A stretch of DNA of 64,000 nucleotides from CAVVJA01 sp963809815 (GCA_963809815.1 CAWELM010000024.1:124001-188000); one strand, 5' to 3'. Positions 50,639 through 60,553 are shown, numbered from the stretch's first letter. Translations and numbers: made by a program. The notes: generated by a model from the sequence alone, not told the origin.

Positions 50639-51118
50639 GTGGGATCGAGCGATGCGAGTGCGGCGAGGGACTGGCGCGACCAGGGGGTACGGGTCGTCCC
50701 GCCCGACGCACTCGACCACAACACGCCGCAGACGCCGGGAATGATCCGCGCCACCGCGGTGAATCGGGACCGGGCCGGTGCGGAAAAGCTTTGGGGCGGG
50801 GCGGCCACGATTCATCCCGGCGCCAGGACCGGGCCCCATCATCACGGCGAGCTCGAGAGCATCATCTATGTCGTTCGCGGTCGAGCGGAAATGCGGTGGG
50901 GGGAACGTCTCGAATTCACCGCGCAAGCCGGACCCGGCTCATTCATCTTCGTTCCGCCGTTCCTGCCCCATCAGGAGATCAATGCCCTCGACGACGAGCC
51001 GCTCGAGTGCGTGGTGGTTCGCAGCGGTCAAGATCCAATCGTGGTCAATCTGGATATCGAGGGCGTCGCCGACCCCGAAGTCGTGCCCTGGATCGACTCA
51101 ACGCACCCGGTCGGGTAA
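50639..51118 (+). CDS. cupin domain-containing protein
   Basis: A 159-residue cupin. Motif 1: PGARTGPHHHGELESIIYVVRGRAEMRWG with HHH and Glu as metal ligands. Motif 2: GSFIFVPPFLPHQEIN. The N-terminal stretch (1-50) DWRDQGVRVVPPDALDHNTPQTPGMIRATAVNRDRAGAEKLWGG is typical of a group of small cupins seen next to oxygenases. GTG start at 50639. Metal-dependent, reaction unknown. Convergent with the SnoaL-like gene at 51185. Confidence 0.9.
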   Translation: MGSSDASAARDWRDQGVRVVPPDALDHNTPQTPGMIRATAVNRDRAGAEKLWGGAATIHPGARTGPHHHGELESIIYVVRGRAEMRWGERLEFTAQAGPGSFIFVPPFLPHQEINALDDEPLECVVVRSGQDPIVVNLDIEGVADPEVVPWIDSTHPVG

Positions 51119-51184
51119 CTGATCGCGGTGCGCCGGCCGCTGTCGCGACGATGCCTGATGCCGATGCAAGGTATTGGCGGAGCT

Positions 51185-51583
51185 CTAGCTGATGCCCGCG
51201 ATAGCTAGCGCCTCGGCTCGATCGCGGCAGGCTCGGATGGCCACGATGTGTCCGTCTCGAACGGTAAGGACGTCGTAGTTTCGCTCGTTGGCGTGCCGAA
51301 CCCGGTGAGCCTCGACGCCGGGGATACGGACCGTGACCATGACCTGGTCACCATTGGCGATGAGTTCCTCGAGTTGCGCGCTCAAACCCCGCCTGAGCTG
51401 CCGCTGCAGGGCAATTTCCAGCTCGCCTCGACCGTGGCAGATCTGCGGTTCGGGGTTCGCTTCGCTCGGATCGAGATAGGTCCACTCCAAGTTGGGGTCG
51501 ACCGTGTCCAGCAGCGCCGTGACGTCCCCTTGTTCGTAGGCCGCATAGGCGGTGCGTACGAGCGTCTCGTTCGCAGTCGACAT
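51185..51583 (-). CDS. SnoaL-like / nuclear transport factor 2 family protein
   Basis: A 132-residue NTF2-fold protein: LVRTAYAAYEQGDVTALLDTVDPNLEWTYLDPSEANP, then CHGRGELEIALQRQL, and strands QVMVTVRIPG, NYDVLTVRDGHIVAIRACRD with the usual D-G-x-I turn. Matches the SnoaL_2 group. Polyketide cyclase-like or ligand-binding, exact role unknown. ATG at 51583. Divergent from the flavin monooxygenase at 51765 across a 181-bp spacer, so the two may be coregulated. Confidence 0.88.
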   Translation of the reverse strand: MSTANETLVRTAYAAYEQGDVTALLDTVDPNLEWTYLDPSEANPEPQICHGRGELEIALQRQLRRGLSAQLEELIANGDQVMVTVRIPGVEAHRVRHANERNYDVLTVRDGHIVAIRACRDRAEALAIAGIS

Positions 51584-51764
51584 GACAGGATCTCCATCCC
51601 CGTGGACGACGCATCAAGTATCGCTCGCCCATCGACGGCGAGCAGGAGTCGCCGGTGCAAGACCGACGGGCGCGTGGGTCACCCGGATCACCGGCCGCAT
51701 GTATCACCGTCCGCATGTGCGCCTCTGGCAAACAAATACAGGAGACAAGACGCGGGGGATCATC

Positions 51765-53129
51765 ATGCGGGTGGCCATCATCGGTGCCGGACCCACCGGC
51801 CTGTTCACGGCGGTCGCGTTGGCTCGGCGTGGCCATGACGTTTCGGTGGTCGACCGTGATCCGGGACCGAACGACCACGGGTGGTGGCCGCGGGCCGGAG
51901 TCATGCAGTTTCATCACCCGCATGCCTACCGGCTGCAGGTCATCGAGGCACTACAGGCGGAAATTCCGGAAGTGTGGGACGCCCTGCTCGCCGCCGGAGC
52001 GGTGCCGGTCTACCCACCTGGTCAACCGGGCCTGCCGATAACGATCCGCTGCCGGCGCTCGGTGTTCGAAACGGTCTTGCGGTCTCAGGCGGTCGCTGAG
52101 CCGCGGGTGACATTGATCCAGGGGCATGCCACCGGTGTGATCCACGAGCGTGGTCGCGCAACCGGCGTGCGATTGGGCGACCGCATTCTGCCGGCCGATC
52201 TCGTGCTCGACACGTCCGGTCGGGCTGGGCGACTGAGCCGTTCGCTGCGCGCAGCGGCACCCGAGAGCGCCGATTGCGGGCTCGCGTACGTGTCCCGCCA
52301 GTACCGACTGCGGCGCGGTGCCTCGGAAGGACCCACCAACGCGCCCCCGGGCCTGATAACGGTCTATCCCGGATACCTAGCGATCGTATTTCCGCACGAC
52401 AACCGCACGTTCTCGGCCTTGATCGCGCAGGGGAGTGCGGACCGTGACCTAGCCGGCCTGCGACGTCTCGCCGCGTTCGAATCCGCCACGCAGGCCATTC
52501 CGGCCCTGGCGATATGGACCGACCCGCAGCGGAGCCGCCCGATCACTCCGGTGCTGCGTGGCGGCCACCTTTACAACGGCTACCGCGGGCAGCGAAATGA
52601 GGCCGGCCGGATCCCGTTGCCGGGGCTCATCGCTCTCGGCGACGCGGTGTGCACCACCAATCCGAGTCTTGGGCGCGGCATCGCGACCTCATTCTTACAG
52701 GCCCAGCGGCTCGTCGCTCTTCTCGACGAGCCCGGAAGGGATTTCGGCGACGTCGCGCTAGCTTTCGATGCCTGGTGCACCGAGCACATCAAGCCGTGGT
52801 TCACCGATCACGTGTACACCGATGCCGACCTACAACGGCGGTGGGCCGGCGGTGACGTGGATCTCTCTCGCCGGCTTCCGTCCGATCTGATTGTGGCGGC
52901 CGCAGAGGCGCATCCGGACCTGAATTCGACGATCATGCCGTACTTCATGATGCGGGCGTTGCCGAGCAGCTTGACCGCGATCGAGCCGCGAGTACGGGAG
53001 ATCTACGGCAGCGGCTGGCGCCCGGTGGTACCTGAGGGGCCTAGCCGAAACGAGCTGGCGGAAGTGATTGCCCAGACCACGAATCGCCAGGTCCGAGCTG
53101 ATCGGGCCGAACCACGCGTCGTGGCCTGA
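51765..53129 (+). CDS. FAD-dependent monooxygenase family protein
   Basis: A 454-residue group A flavoprotein. FAD loop VAIIGAGPTGLFTAVALARRGHDV at the N-terminus, middle segment VLDTSGRAGRLSRSL, and GD motif LIALGDAVCTTNPSLGRGIATS. The substrate domain holds an uncommon stretch of His residues (VMQFHHPHAYRL). A helical C-terminal extension ends at 454. By family an aromatic hydroxylase or epoxidase; substrate unknown. ATG at 51765 with GGGGGAT upstream; a longer in-frame start adds non-homologous sequence. Stand-alone. Confidence 0.88.
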   Translation: MRVAIIGAGPTGLFTAVALARRGHDVSVVDRDPGPNDHGWWPRAGVMQFHHPHAYRLQVIEALQAEIPEVWDALLAAGAVPVYPPGQPGLPITIRCRRSVFETVLRSQAVAEPRVTLIQGHATGVIHERGRATGVRLGDRILPADLVLDTSGRAGRLSRSLRAAAPESADCGLAYVSRQYRLRRGASEGPTNAPPGLITVYPGYLAIVFPHDNRTFSALIAQGSADRDLAGLRRLAAFESATQAIPALAIWTDPQRSRPITPVLRGGHLYNGYRGQRNEAGRIPLPGLIALGDAVCTTNPSLGRGIATSFLQAQRLVALLDEPGRDFGDVALAFDAWCTEHIKPWFTDHVYTDADLQRRWAGGDVDLSRRLPSDLIVAAAEAHPDLNSTIMPYFMMRALPSSLTAIEPRVREIYGSGWRPVVPEGPSRNELAEVIAQTTNRQVRADRAEPRVVA

Positions 53130-53502
53130 CGACCCTGCCTTTCTGAGAGGCCGCTCAGACGCGGCTGGCCGGAGACTTCTACCGTCGTTGCGTACGCAAG
53201 CGTATGCTCTGCGCTGCAGTCTTAGGGGACTATACGGACAACGACGACAGATCTCTCGGACGCTCCAGTGTCGGAACACGCCCTGGGGCATACCGTCGTT
53301 TACCCAACGTCGCCGCGCTTTACCATTCTCCGGCGCCCCTTAGTTTCTGCGTCCACATCGTCGAGTGAGGGGAGGAACTTCGCCGCTGCCTTGTCGGAAT
53401 GCGGGCTAGACCAGTACGCCCTACCGGGTGGCCTGGCCGCCCGCCCGCGCTGACCTTGGCCCATCGCCACGGCGCGCGGAACGGTAACCAAAGGAGAGGT
53501 CA
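53130..53502. other. 373-bp gene-free spacer upstream of the orphan secreted protein
   Basis: No credible coding frame. A perfect 12-bp palindrome TTGCGTACGCAA lies at 53188-53199, about 300 bp upstream of the next start, and could bind a regulator. The spacer ends with AAAGGAGAGG, the ribosome binding site of the secreted protein. Length and content suggest a long regulated leader or promoter region, but no known riboswitch was recognised. Confidence 0.5.
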
Positions 53503-55200
53503 TTGAAGCGAAGTCGGCTGCTCACCGTAAGCCTGTCAGGCGTGTTGGCCTTAGTGGCGTTAGGACTGCCGGCTGCTGCCGCCGGCCAGTCACCTCCGGC
53601 TAGCGGCGCCGCAACCCACGCGTCGGCCGCGCAGGCCTACCGCGACTCGTTGTGTCAGAGTCATTCCTCGTTGTGCGCCGATCCATATACCACGTTGGGC
53701 GACGAATATGTCGGGCACGACGAACCCTCAGTTCTCTTCAAGTCCGACGTCCCCGGATCCGGCAACGACATCACTTACGTCATGACGTTGCCCAAGGACC
53801 CGAACGCGCGGCCGTCCGCCTCCGGCGCCGGTGGCGGTACCTGGAACTTCCAGCTGAGGCCGACCTTCTGGTTCGGCTTGACGCTGTGCGACACCGAGTC
53901 GGCACCCGAGTTCACCAAGACCTGCACTCCTGACTCGGACGCCAACAACCTCGTTGGTACCGATCCAACCGCGGCGGACTACATCGGCAAGCACCCTGGG
54001 AACGCGTTCATGGAGTTGCAGTTCTACGGGCCGGGTTACGTTCCGCAGTTCGAGGGATTCGGCTGCGCTGCAACGCAATACTGCGCAGCGATGACAATCG
54101 ACAGCCTAACCCTCGACCAGAACCACGGAACCGGAACCGGAACCCCGAACAACCCGGATTGCAATAACTACATATTGGGTGGAGTCGAGCCGATCAACTG
54201 GGCGTATATCACGAAGGACGGCGCGTCCCAAGCGCCCGCGAACCCGCTGTTCACCGGCACGTTTGACGCTCCGAACCTCAGTGCGGTCAATCCGAACCCG
54301 CAGAAAGACTTGTTCATGAATCCGGGCGACCGGATCCGCATCCACATGCATGACACGGACGCCGGGTTCAAGATCGACCTGCTCGACCTGACGACCGGTC
54401 AGAGCGGATCCATGACTGCGTCCGTAGCGAACGGATTCGGGCATATCTTGTACGAGCCCACCTCTAGCACATGCCATGTGGCGCCGTACGCGTTCCACCC
54501 CGAGTACTCCACGGCCAACCCGCGGGGCAACACCTGGTCACAGCACACCTACAACGTGGCCATGTCGGACGAGATCGGGCACTTCGAGAACTGCCTCAAG
54601 CTCGACGACGCGAACTTGAACTGCGTCAAGCCGGGCGCACAGGACAAGGGCAGCTTGGACGAGGACGACGGCAATGACTTCTGCGTTCCGAAGCAGGACT
54701 CTTTGCTGATCAAGATCAACGGATGCTTCAGCGACGACCTGGACTGGGATGGGCAGGCGTACCAGCTGGACTGGCCGGGAACCGACCCGAACGTGCAGCG
54801 GGATCGCGCTCTGCATCCGTCGCCGGTTCTGTTCACGAGCCCACTCGCGAACGGTACGACCAACTACTCCACGATGGCATTCGAGACCAACCTGCCCGGG
54901 AATGAAGTGGCGCAGGACAACCCGCCACGCTGCGACCGGAGCACCGGCGCGAACTGCGTCAACCCGCCGATCGGCGCGCAGTTCTATCCCTTCTACTCGA
55001 CGCGGATTGCCAACGGCACCTGCACTTGGCAGGAGGGTGGCCCGTTCATCCCCGGCACGATCAACAATTTCGGTGGCAGCTCGACATCCGAATATGGCCC
55101 GCTGCTGAAGACCGTGTACCCGCGCCCGGGCTTCACCACCGCGAGTCTATTCAACAACTTCAACAGCGGGGACCAGCAGAACCCGTGCCCGGTGAGCTAG
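53503..55200 (+). CDS. orphan secreted Cys-rich protein, 565 aa
   Basis: An exported protein with a clear signal peptide (MKRSRLLTVSLSGVLALVAL followed by an AAA-type cleavage site near residue 27). The mature part has a large number of Cys residues, many in pairs (LCQSHSSLCADP, FGCAATQYCAA, DDANLNCV), which fits disulfide-bonded extracellular folding. Repeated aromatic/Gly segments such as WNFQLRPTFWFGLTLCDTE and NWAYITKDGASQ suggest beta structure. I do not recognise the family. The TTG start is supported by AAAGGAGAGG nine bases upstream. Single gene ending at a strong terminator at 55232. Confidence 0.85.
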   Translation: MKRSRLLTVSLSGVLALVALGLPAAAAGQSPPASGAATHASAAQAYRDSLCQSHSSLCADPYTTLGDEYVGHDEPSVLFKSDVPGSGNDITYVMTLPKDPNARPSASGAGGGTWNFQLRPTFWFGLTLCDTESAPEFTKTCTPDSDANNLVGTDPTAADYIGKHPGNAFMELQFYGPGYVPQFEGFGCAATQYCAAMTIDSLTLDQNHGTGTGTPNNPDCNNYILGGVEPINWAYITKDGASQAPANPLFTGTFDAPNLSAVNPNPQKDLFMNPGDRIRIHMHDTDAGFKIDLLDLTTGQSGSMTASVANGFGHILYEPTSSTCHVAPYAFHPEYSTANPRGNTWSQHTYNVAMSDEIGHFENCLKLDDANLNCVKPGAQDKGSLDEDDGNDFCVPKQDSLLIKINGCFSDDLDWDGQAYQLDWPGTDPNVQRDRALHPSPVLFTSPLANGTTNYSTMAFETNLPGNEVAQDNPPRCDRSTGANCVNPPIGAQFYPFYSTRIANGTCTWQEGGPFIPGTINNFGGSSTSEYGPLLKTVYPRPGFTTASLFNNFNSGDQQNPCPVS

Positions 55201-55231
55201 CTCCTCCCATCGGACCTAGTTCCTGACCCAC

Positions 55232-55266
55232 CCGGTGGTCCGGTGCCTCGCGCGCCGGACCACCGG
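55232..55266 (+). terminator. intrinsic terminator after the secreted protein gene
   Basis: CCGGTGGTCCGG (55232-55243) pairs perfectly with CCGGACCACCGG (55255-55266) around an 11-base loop, followed by TTTGT. It starts 31 bp beyond the stop codon. Confidence 0.8.
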
Positions 55267-55448
55267 TTTGTCGGATCGCCTCGCGGCGACCGAGGTCGCG
55301 ACTTGCGCGACTGGCCGGTGCGCATAGCGGGCCTCGTCGTTTATTGAAGGGACGGCTGACCCGATCGACTACCATCTCATGGGCATGGTGGTGCGTCCGG
55401 AGAGGTCCCCGTCGCCACCGGAGCGTGACCGAGTGGAGAACTCTCGTA

Positions 55449-56573
55449 GTGACCGTGACTGATACGACATTGCATATCCCTGCCCATCTCAAGCCGGCCG
55501 ATGGGCGTTTCGGCAGCGGACCGAGCAAGGTGCGTCGCGAGGCATTGGCTCGATTAGCTGCTCGGCACGATTTGATGGGAACGTCGCACCGCCAAGCACC
55601 GGTCAAGGACCTGGTTAGGCAGGTACGCGACGGCATGCGCGACCTCTTCGCGCTGCCCGACGGGTATGAGGTGATGCTCGGTAACGGCGGCGCGACGGCC
55701 TTTTGGGATGCCGCTGCCTGCGGGCTCGTTCGTCGGCGCGGCCTGCACTTGGTGTACGGCGAGTTCACCCAAAAGTTCGCGACCGTGACCACGGACGCAC
55801 CGTTCCTCGCCGACCCGATCGTCGTATCTGCGCCGCCAGGTGACGCCCCGGAGCCCGTGAGCGATGGCGACGCTGATGTCATCGCGTGGGCCCACAACGA
55901 GACGTCGACTGGCGTGATGGTTCCCGTGCGGCGTCCGGAGAACGCCGACCAGGCCCTGGTCCTGATCGACGCCACGTCAGGCGCGGGCGGTTTGCCGGTA
56001 GATGTCGGCCAGGCCGACGCGTACTACTTGGCGCCGCAGAAATCCTTTGGTTCTGATGGCGGCTTGTGGCTGGCGTTGGTCAGTCCCGCGGCCATCGAGC
56101 GGATCGGCGAACTCGGCGCCGCACCGGACCGCTGGACCCCCGCCTCGCTCTCCCTCGCTACTGCGCTTGAGAACTCCCGGCAGCAGCAGACCTACAACAC
56201 ACCGGCGTTGGCGACACTGCTGCTACTGGCCGATCAGATCGACTGGATGCTCGCTGGCGGCGGTCTGGATTTCTGCGTCGCCCGAACTCGCGCCTCGTCT
56301 GAGTATCTCTACCACTGGGCGGAATCCTCGTCGTACGCGCGCCCGTTTGTGATCGATCCGGTCAAGCGCTCTTTGGTCGTCGGAACAATCGACTTCTCCG
56401 ACGAGGTAGATGCCGCAGCCGTCGCCCGGACCCTACGGGCGAACGGGATCGTTGACGTCGAGCCGTATCGCAAGCTCGGCCGGAATCAGCTGCGGATCGG
56501 AATGTTCCCGACGATCGATCCGGCCGACGTCGAAGCGCTGACGGCGTGCATCGATTGGGTTGTCGCAGCATGA
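55449..56573 (+). CDS. serC: phosphoserine aminotransferase
   Basis: A 374-residue PLP aminotransferase. RFGSGPSKVRREAL near the N-terminus, LGNGGATAFWDAAA (phosphate loop), AHNETSTGV, VLIDATSGAGGLPVD and the PLP lysine K198 in APQKSFGSDGGLW. This is the actinobacterial type of SerC. Converts 3-phosphohydroxypyruvate and glutamate to phosphoserine and 2-oxoglutarate. GTG at 55449; a second GTG two codons later is possible. Its stop overlaps the serA start (ATGA), so the pair is translationally coupled. serB is not in the window. Confidence 0.95.
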   Translation: MTVTDTTLHIPAHLKPADGRFGSGPSKVRREALARLAARHDLMGTSHRQAPVKDLVRQVRDGMRDLFALPDGYEVMLGNGGATAFWDAAACGLVRRRGLHLVYGEFTQKFATVTTDAPFLADPIVVSAPPGDAPEPVSDGDADVIAWAHNETSTGVMVPVRRPENADQALVLIDATSGAGGLPVDVGQADAYYLAPQKSFGSDGGLWLALVSPAAIERIGELGAAPDRWTPASLSLATALENSRQQQTYNTPALATLLLLADQIDWMLAGGGLDFCVARTRASSEYLYHWAESSSYARPFVIDPVKRSLVVGTIDFSDEVDAAAVARTLRANGIVDVEPYRKLGRNQLRIGMFPTIDPADVEALTACIDWVVAA

Positions 56574-58165
56574 GAGTTCTGGTTGCCGAAAACATTGGCG
56601 AGTCCGGCCTAGAACTACTGCGAGCGGCGGACTTCGACGTCGTAGTCGGGACCGGCTGGGGTCGCCCAGAACTCGAGCGGCGCATTGCCGAGTTCGACGG
56701 GATTCTGATCCGATCCGCGACCCAAGTCGACGCGGACCTGCTGGCGAAGGCGGATCGACTACGTGTCGTGGCCCGTGCTGGCATCGGGGTCGACAACGTC
56801 GACGTCGACGCGGCGACCCGCCGCGGCGTCGTCGTAGCGAACGCCCCGCAATCGAACATCATCACCGCGGCCGAGCACACAATGGCGTTGTTGCTGGCGT
56901 TGGCCCGGAATGTGCCGCAAGCCCACGCGGCACTGGTCGGCGGCACCTGGGATCGGGCGAGATTCAGCGGCGTAGAGCTGAACGAGAAGACGCTCGGGAT
57001 CATCGGGTTCGGCCGGATCGGCCAGCTGGTCGCGGGGCGGGCACGTGCTTTCGGCATGCGGGTGATCGCGTTCGACGCCTATCTGGCCGAGGAGCGGTTC
57101 CGCGATCTCGGCGTCGAGCGCGCGAGCAGCGTCGATCAGATCTATGCGGTTGCGGACTTCATCACGCTGCATCTGCCGAAGAACCAGGAGACCGAGGGCT
57201 GGTTGAACGCGGCCGCGTTTGCGCAAATGAGGGAAGGCGTGCGGATTCTCAACGTTGCCCGCGGCCCACTAGTCGTCGATGCAGACCTGCAGGCCGCGCT
57301 CGATTCGGGCAAGGTGGCCGGTGCGGCGCTGGACGTGTTTGGTACTGAACCAGTCACCGATCATCCGCTGTTCGGCTACCCCAACGTCGTCGTCACGCCG
57401 CACCTCGGGGCCTCGACGGCTGAGGCAACGGATCGGGCGGGTTATCAAGCGGCCGAGCAGGCGGTCGCCGCGCTTACCGGGGCGGCGGTGACGAGTGCGG
57501 TGAATGTGCCCTCGATCGCGGCGGAGGACATGGAGGCGGTCGGCCCGTTCCTCGGGCTGTGCGGGAGCCTGGGCAAGATTGCGGCCGCGTTGGCTCCAGG
57601 CACGTCCGTTGACGCGGTCGACGTCGAATTCCTTGGCCGAATCGCCGGGCGTGACAGTCGATTGCTAACGATCCAGGTGGTGAAGGGTGTGCTGGCTGGG
57701 CACACCGAGGAGGCGGTAAACGACGTCAACGCGTTTACCCTCGCGCACGAACGCGGTATTGCGATCACCGAGCGGAGCACGCCGCAAGCGCACGACTTCA
57801 CCGACCTCATCCGCGTGTGGCTTCGTGGCGGCGGTGAGACCACGCGAGTGGTAGGCACCCTGTTAGGCCGGCGAAACCGCCCACACCTGCTCGAGGTGTG
57901 GGGATCCCGGTTCAACGTGCAACTCGAGCAACATCTAGCGGTCTTCCGCTACCGCGACCAGCCCGGAATGCTGGGGCGAGTAGGCACGGCGCTCGGTAAT
58001 GCGGGAGTGAACATTATCTCCGCGGCGGTCGGGCGCCGACCCGAAGGCGACAGCGACGGCGAAGCGGTCATGATCGTCACGGCTGACTCGAAGGTGCCGG
58101 CGGATGTGCTGGCAATGCTGCTGGCCGGCAGTGACTTCTTCGCGGCACGAGCAGTAAGCCTCTAA
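56570..58165 (+). CDS. serA: D-3-phosphoglycerate dehydrogenase
   Basis: A 531-residue long-type PGDH. NAD loop GFGRIG (146-151), catalytic R231, E260 and H278 (RGP, FGTEP, TPHLGAST). Residues 320-450 form the allosteric substrate-binding domain, and the C-terminal ACT domain is at 455-531 (AVFRYRDQPGMLGRVGTALGNAGVNI). It oxidises 3-phosphoglycerate in the first step of serine synthesis; the ACT domain provides serine feedback inhibition. ATG at 56570 overlaps the serC stop by four bases. Order serC-serA is an operon. Confidence 0.97.
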   Translation: MRVLVAENIGESGLELLRAADFDVVVGTGWGRPELERRIAEFDGILIRSATQVDADLLAKADRLRVVARAGIGVDNVDVDAATRRGVVVANAPQSNIITAAEHTMALLLALARNVPQAHAALVGGTWDRARFSGVELNEKTLGIIGFGRIGQLVAGRARAFGMRVIAFDAYLAEERFRDLGVERASSVDQIYAVADFITLHLPKNQETEGWLNAAAFAQMREGVRILNVARGPLVVDADLQAALDSGKVAGAALDVFGTEPVTDHPLFGYPNVVVTPHLGASTAEATDRAGYQAAEQAVAALTGAAVTSAVNVPSIAAEDMEAVGPFLGLCGSLGKIAAALAPGTSVDAVDVEFLGRIAGRDSRLLTIQVVKGVLAGHTEEAVNDVNAFTLAHERGIAITERSTPQAHDFTDLIRVWLRGGGETTRVVGTLLGRRNRPHLLEVWGSRFNVQLEQHLAVFRYRDQPGMLGRVGTALGNAGVNIISAAVGRRPEGDSDGEAVMIVTADSKVPADVLAMLLAGSDFFAARAVSL

Positions 58166-58226
58166 CAGTCGGCGACGCCAACCGACGATGTGAGGCCTCG
58201 GCCACCTGGCATCGAAGGAGACGCGC

Positions 58227-58703
58227 ATGCGGCGAGGCCTGAAGCGCGGACGTGCAGGCACACATTCCGTCGTCGCGAGCTGCGTCGTCCTGGCTATCGT
58301 CCTCGGTGGCTGTTCCTCGTCTAGCTCGGACGGATCGTCAGCTGGGACGTCGACGGCGAGCAATCCGATCCTGTCGGCTGTCAAGCCACCCACGTGGGCA
58401 GCTGGGTACTGGGTCGGGCATGGCCGCACCCTCGACCTGGCGCCTAACGGACTGGGGCTGTTGGTGATCAGCCTTACCGGAGGCGGCGAGGGGCCGTTCG
58501 CCACGATCCAGCTGCACGTCATAACCGCGGGCCAGAGTCAGGCGACGCTGGTGATCGACAGCAGTGACGATCCGAAGGCAGCGGTCGGTTCAACGCATGT
58601 CGTCCGTTATAACCCGGCCGCGGATGTCATCGCGATCGACCTCGATCAGCAGAGTCAAAACTTCTGCGGCGTGACAGCGGCGCCCGGTACCTGCGGCGCC
58701 TGA
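58227..58703 (+). CDS. small lipoprotein, 158 aa
   Basis: Basic N-terminus, hydrophobic helix and lipobox VLGGC with C29 as the lipidated residue, followed by a Ser/Gly/Thr-rich linker (SSSSSDGSSAGTSTAS). The folded part (50-158) contains a strand-rich domain WAAGYWVGHGRTLDLAPNGLGLLVISL with two C-terminal Cys (FCGVTAAPGTC). No family recognised. Anchored on the outer face of the membrane. ATG at 58227, GAAGGAG upstream. Follows serA by 61 bp, probably a separate unit. Confidence 0.85.
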   Translation: MRRGLKRGRAGTHSVVASCVVLAIVLGGCSSSSSDGSSAGTSTASNPILSAVKPPTWAAGYWVGHGRTLDLAPNGLGLLVISLTGGGEGPFATIQLHVITAGQSQATLVIDSSDDPKAAVGSTHVVRYNPAADVIAIDLDQQSQNFCGVTAAPGTCGA

Positions 58704-58732
58704 TCCCATGTGCTGGGCTTGTGTGCCAGCGG

Positions 58733-60307
58733 TCACTGACCCCAGATCGGGTCTCCGGCGAACTCGTGTAGTGCTTCGACGTTGCGATGCGCAGGATGCG
58801 CGAGCCCAGCCGGCCCCTCGCTGAACGCCATTAGCAGATTGGTCAGCTCACCGCCGATAACTCGAGCGACCACGCCCTTCGCGCCCGCTTCGGGCAACCC
58901 GAGGGGGAACCAGCTCGTGCCGACGTCGAATACGCCGGCACCGCTGCGAACGGTGTAGTAGGCACTATCCGCGAAGCTGTCGACCCCCTGGCAATTGACC
59001 GGGGAATGCGTGATGACCTCGATGTTCTTCGGAGTCGGCACGCCGGGATTCACTCGGTCGTACTCGGTACCGACGAGGTGCGGCAACTTCATGCCCAGCT
59101 TCGCGCCGGTGCCCGCGAAGAGCCAGTTGTGCGGATTAGTGATCACCATCGGCGCGTCGACCGGATTGCACTCGTAGTACGCGCCGGTAAGGGAGCTCTC
59201 GGGATCGGCCAGCGGTGGTTCCCGCCAATCTACCGTGACCTCCTTGTTGTTCTTTCCGTACAGCGGATCGGTGATTCGCTTGTAGTTGATCTCGGTACGA
59301 TTTGGTCCAGTCGGCGAGGCGGTGAACCGAATGTGCCGGAAGACGGCATTGGAGCTCAGGAACGCCAGGTTCACGCCGGCCTCGCGGGCGACGGTAACCG
59401 AGTTGCGCATCGCGGTGGACCAATACTCGTCATGTCCGAGGCTGATCATCGCAACGGCACCAGCGAGTAGGTGCGGATTCTCATGCAGATCGACATCGGT
59501 GGCATACGCCAGTGGGATGCCGAGGCGCTCGGCGTGCGCAATGAGCGGCAATTGGCTGCCAACGAAGTCCGACGCGCCATCAGCCGTGTAGGGCCGATCG
59601 AACGATACGGCGACCGAGCGGTTGTCGAAGTCGTTCAGTCCTCCGGGCCCGTGGTAGAGGCTGTAACCGCCCCAGTCGTTATAGGCCTGCCACGTGGTTA
59701 CCGGCAGGATGAGGACGGTGCGTCCGGCGGTTTCCGGTGATCGGATGGTGAGCGGCACGTACCGCTGGCCGGTTCGCCCATCCAGCCGCAACAGGTAAGC
59801 GCCCGGCGGCCAATCGGCCGTCGGCAAGGTCAGACTGGGCCGCCAGGGTGTTCGCACCGTGTTGGTGGCGGCGGAACGGGTCGGTTTGGGCTGACGGACC
59901 CCCGGCTCGCTGCCGGACTGCCAGACTCGATGAGCCAGCGCACCTCCGTACCACCCCATTCGGTAGGCAGTCACCTGCCAATGGCGGTCGATGGTCGAGA
60001 CATACAGCCTGACCGCCTGGCCCGGCAGCACGCTCACTCGGTCGACCCATCCTTCGATGGCGTGTGCCGGTCCAAGTCGAGTGATCCGCCACGCCGGATC
60101 TCCCGCAGCTACCTCAGCCGTCGCGGCCGGGGCCGAACCCTGTATACCTGAAGAAAAGTCGGGCGAAGCCGAGGATCCGTGCGGTGAGGAGGCCGATTTG
60201 GGGCCATGTGAACAGGCCGAGACGCACAGCATCGTGCAGCAGACGACAATGACGGCCCGCAGCACACCCTGGAGCGTAACCCCGCGAGTGTCGCCCGGGC
60301 CCGCCAT
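58733..60307 (-). CDS. N,N-dimethylformamidase beta-subunit-family lipoprotein
   Basis: A 524-residue protein with a lipobox CVSAC (C32) at the N-terminus followed by a Ser/Gly/Ala-rich linker. The body matches the C-terminal region of DMFase large subunits: YRMGWYGGALAHRVW, then TVLILPVTTWQAYNDWGGYSLYHG, then ATDVDLHENPHLLAGAVAMISLGHDEYWSTAMRNSV. The final Asp/Cys and His-containing segments fit the family. DMFases hydrolyse N-N-dimethylformamide; members without a small subunit have unknown substrates. The ATG at 60307 is chosen because it starts directly at the signal helix. Confidence 0.85.
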   Translation of the reverse strand: MAGPGDTRGVTLQGVLRAVIVVCCTMLCVSACSHGPKSASSPHGSSASPDFSSGIQGSAPAATAEVAAGDPAWRITRLGPAHAIEGWVDRVSVLPGQAVRLYVSTIDRHWQVTAYRMGWYGGALAHRVWQSGSEPGVRQPKPTRSAATNTVRTPWRPSLTLPTADWPPGAYLLRLDGRTGQRYVPLTIRSPETAGRTVLILPVTTWQAYNDWGGYSLYHGPGGLNDFDNRSVAVSFDRPYTADGASDFVGSQLPLIAHAERLGIPLAYATDVDLHENPHLLAGAVAMISLGHDEYWSTAMRNSVTVAREAGVNLAFLSSNAVFRHIRFTASPTGPNRTEINYKRITDPLYGKNNKEVTVDWREPPLADPESSLTGAYYECNPVDAPMVITNPHNWLFAGTGAKLGMKLPHLVGTEYDRVNPGVPTPKNIEVITHSPVNCQGVDSFADSAYYTVRSGAGVFDVGTSWFPLGLPEAGAKGVVARVIGGELTNLLMAFSEGPAGLAHPAHRNVEALHEFAGDPIWGQ

Positions 60308-60553
60308 CGTCGGGCGATCCCGTTCGACCCCTGCGCGGTTTAGGTCATCGGACAGACGGGTAAACGTTAAGCAGCGAGTAGTTGCACTGTCCTCCGAGGA
60401 GGTGCGTTTCATCGACCCGACGTCAACTGCCGATCCGTCTGCTTTTCACCGGGACCGGTGAGCTGATCCGGGACAAGAAGGTAACTGCATCGGACACAGT
60501 TCCGATATATGGCTTCGGTCAGCGAGTCACGAATTGTAGAGGAGCGCAGGACA

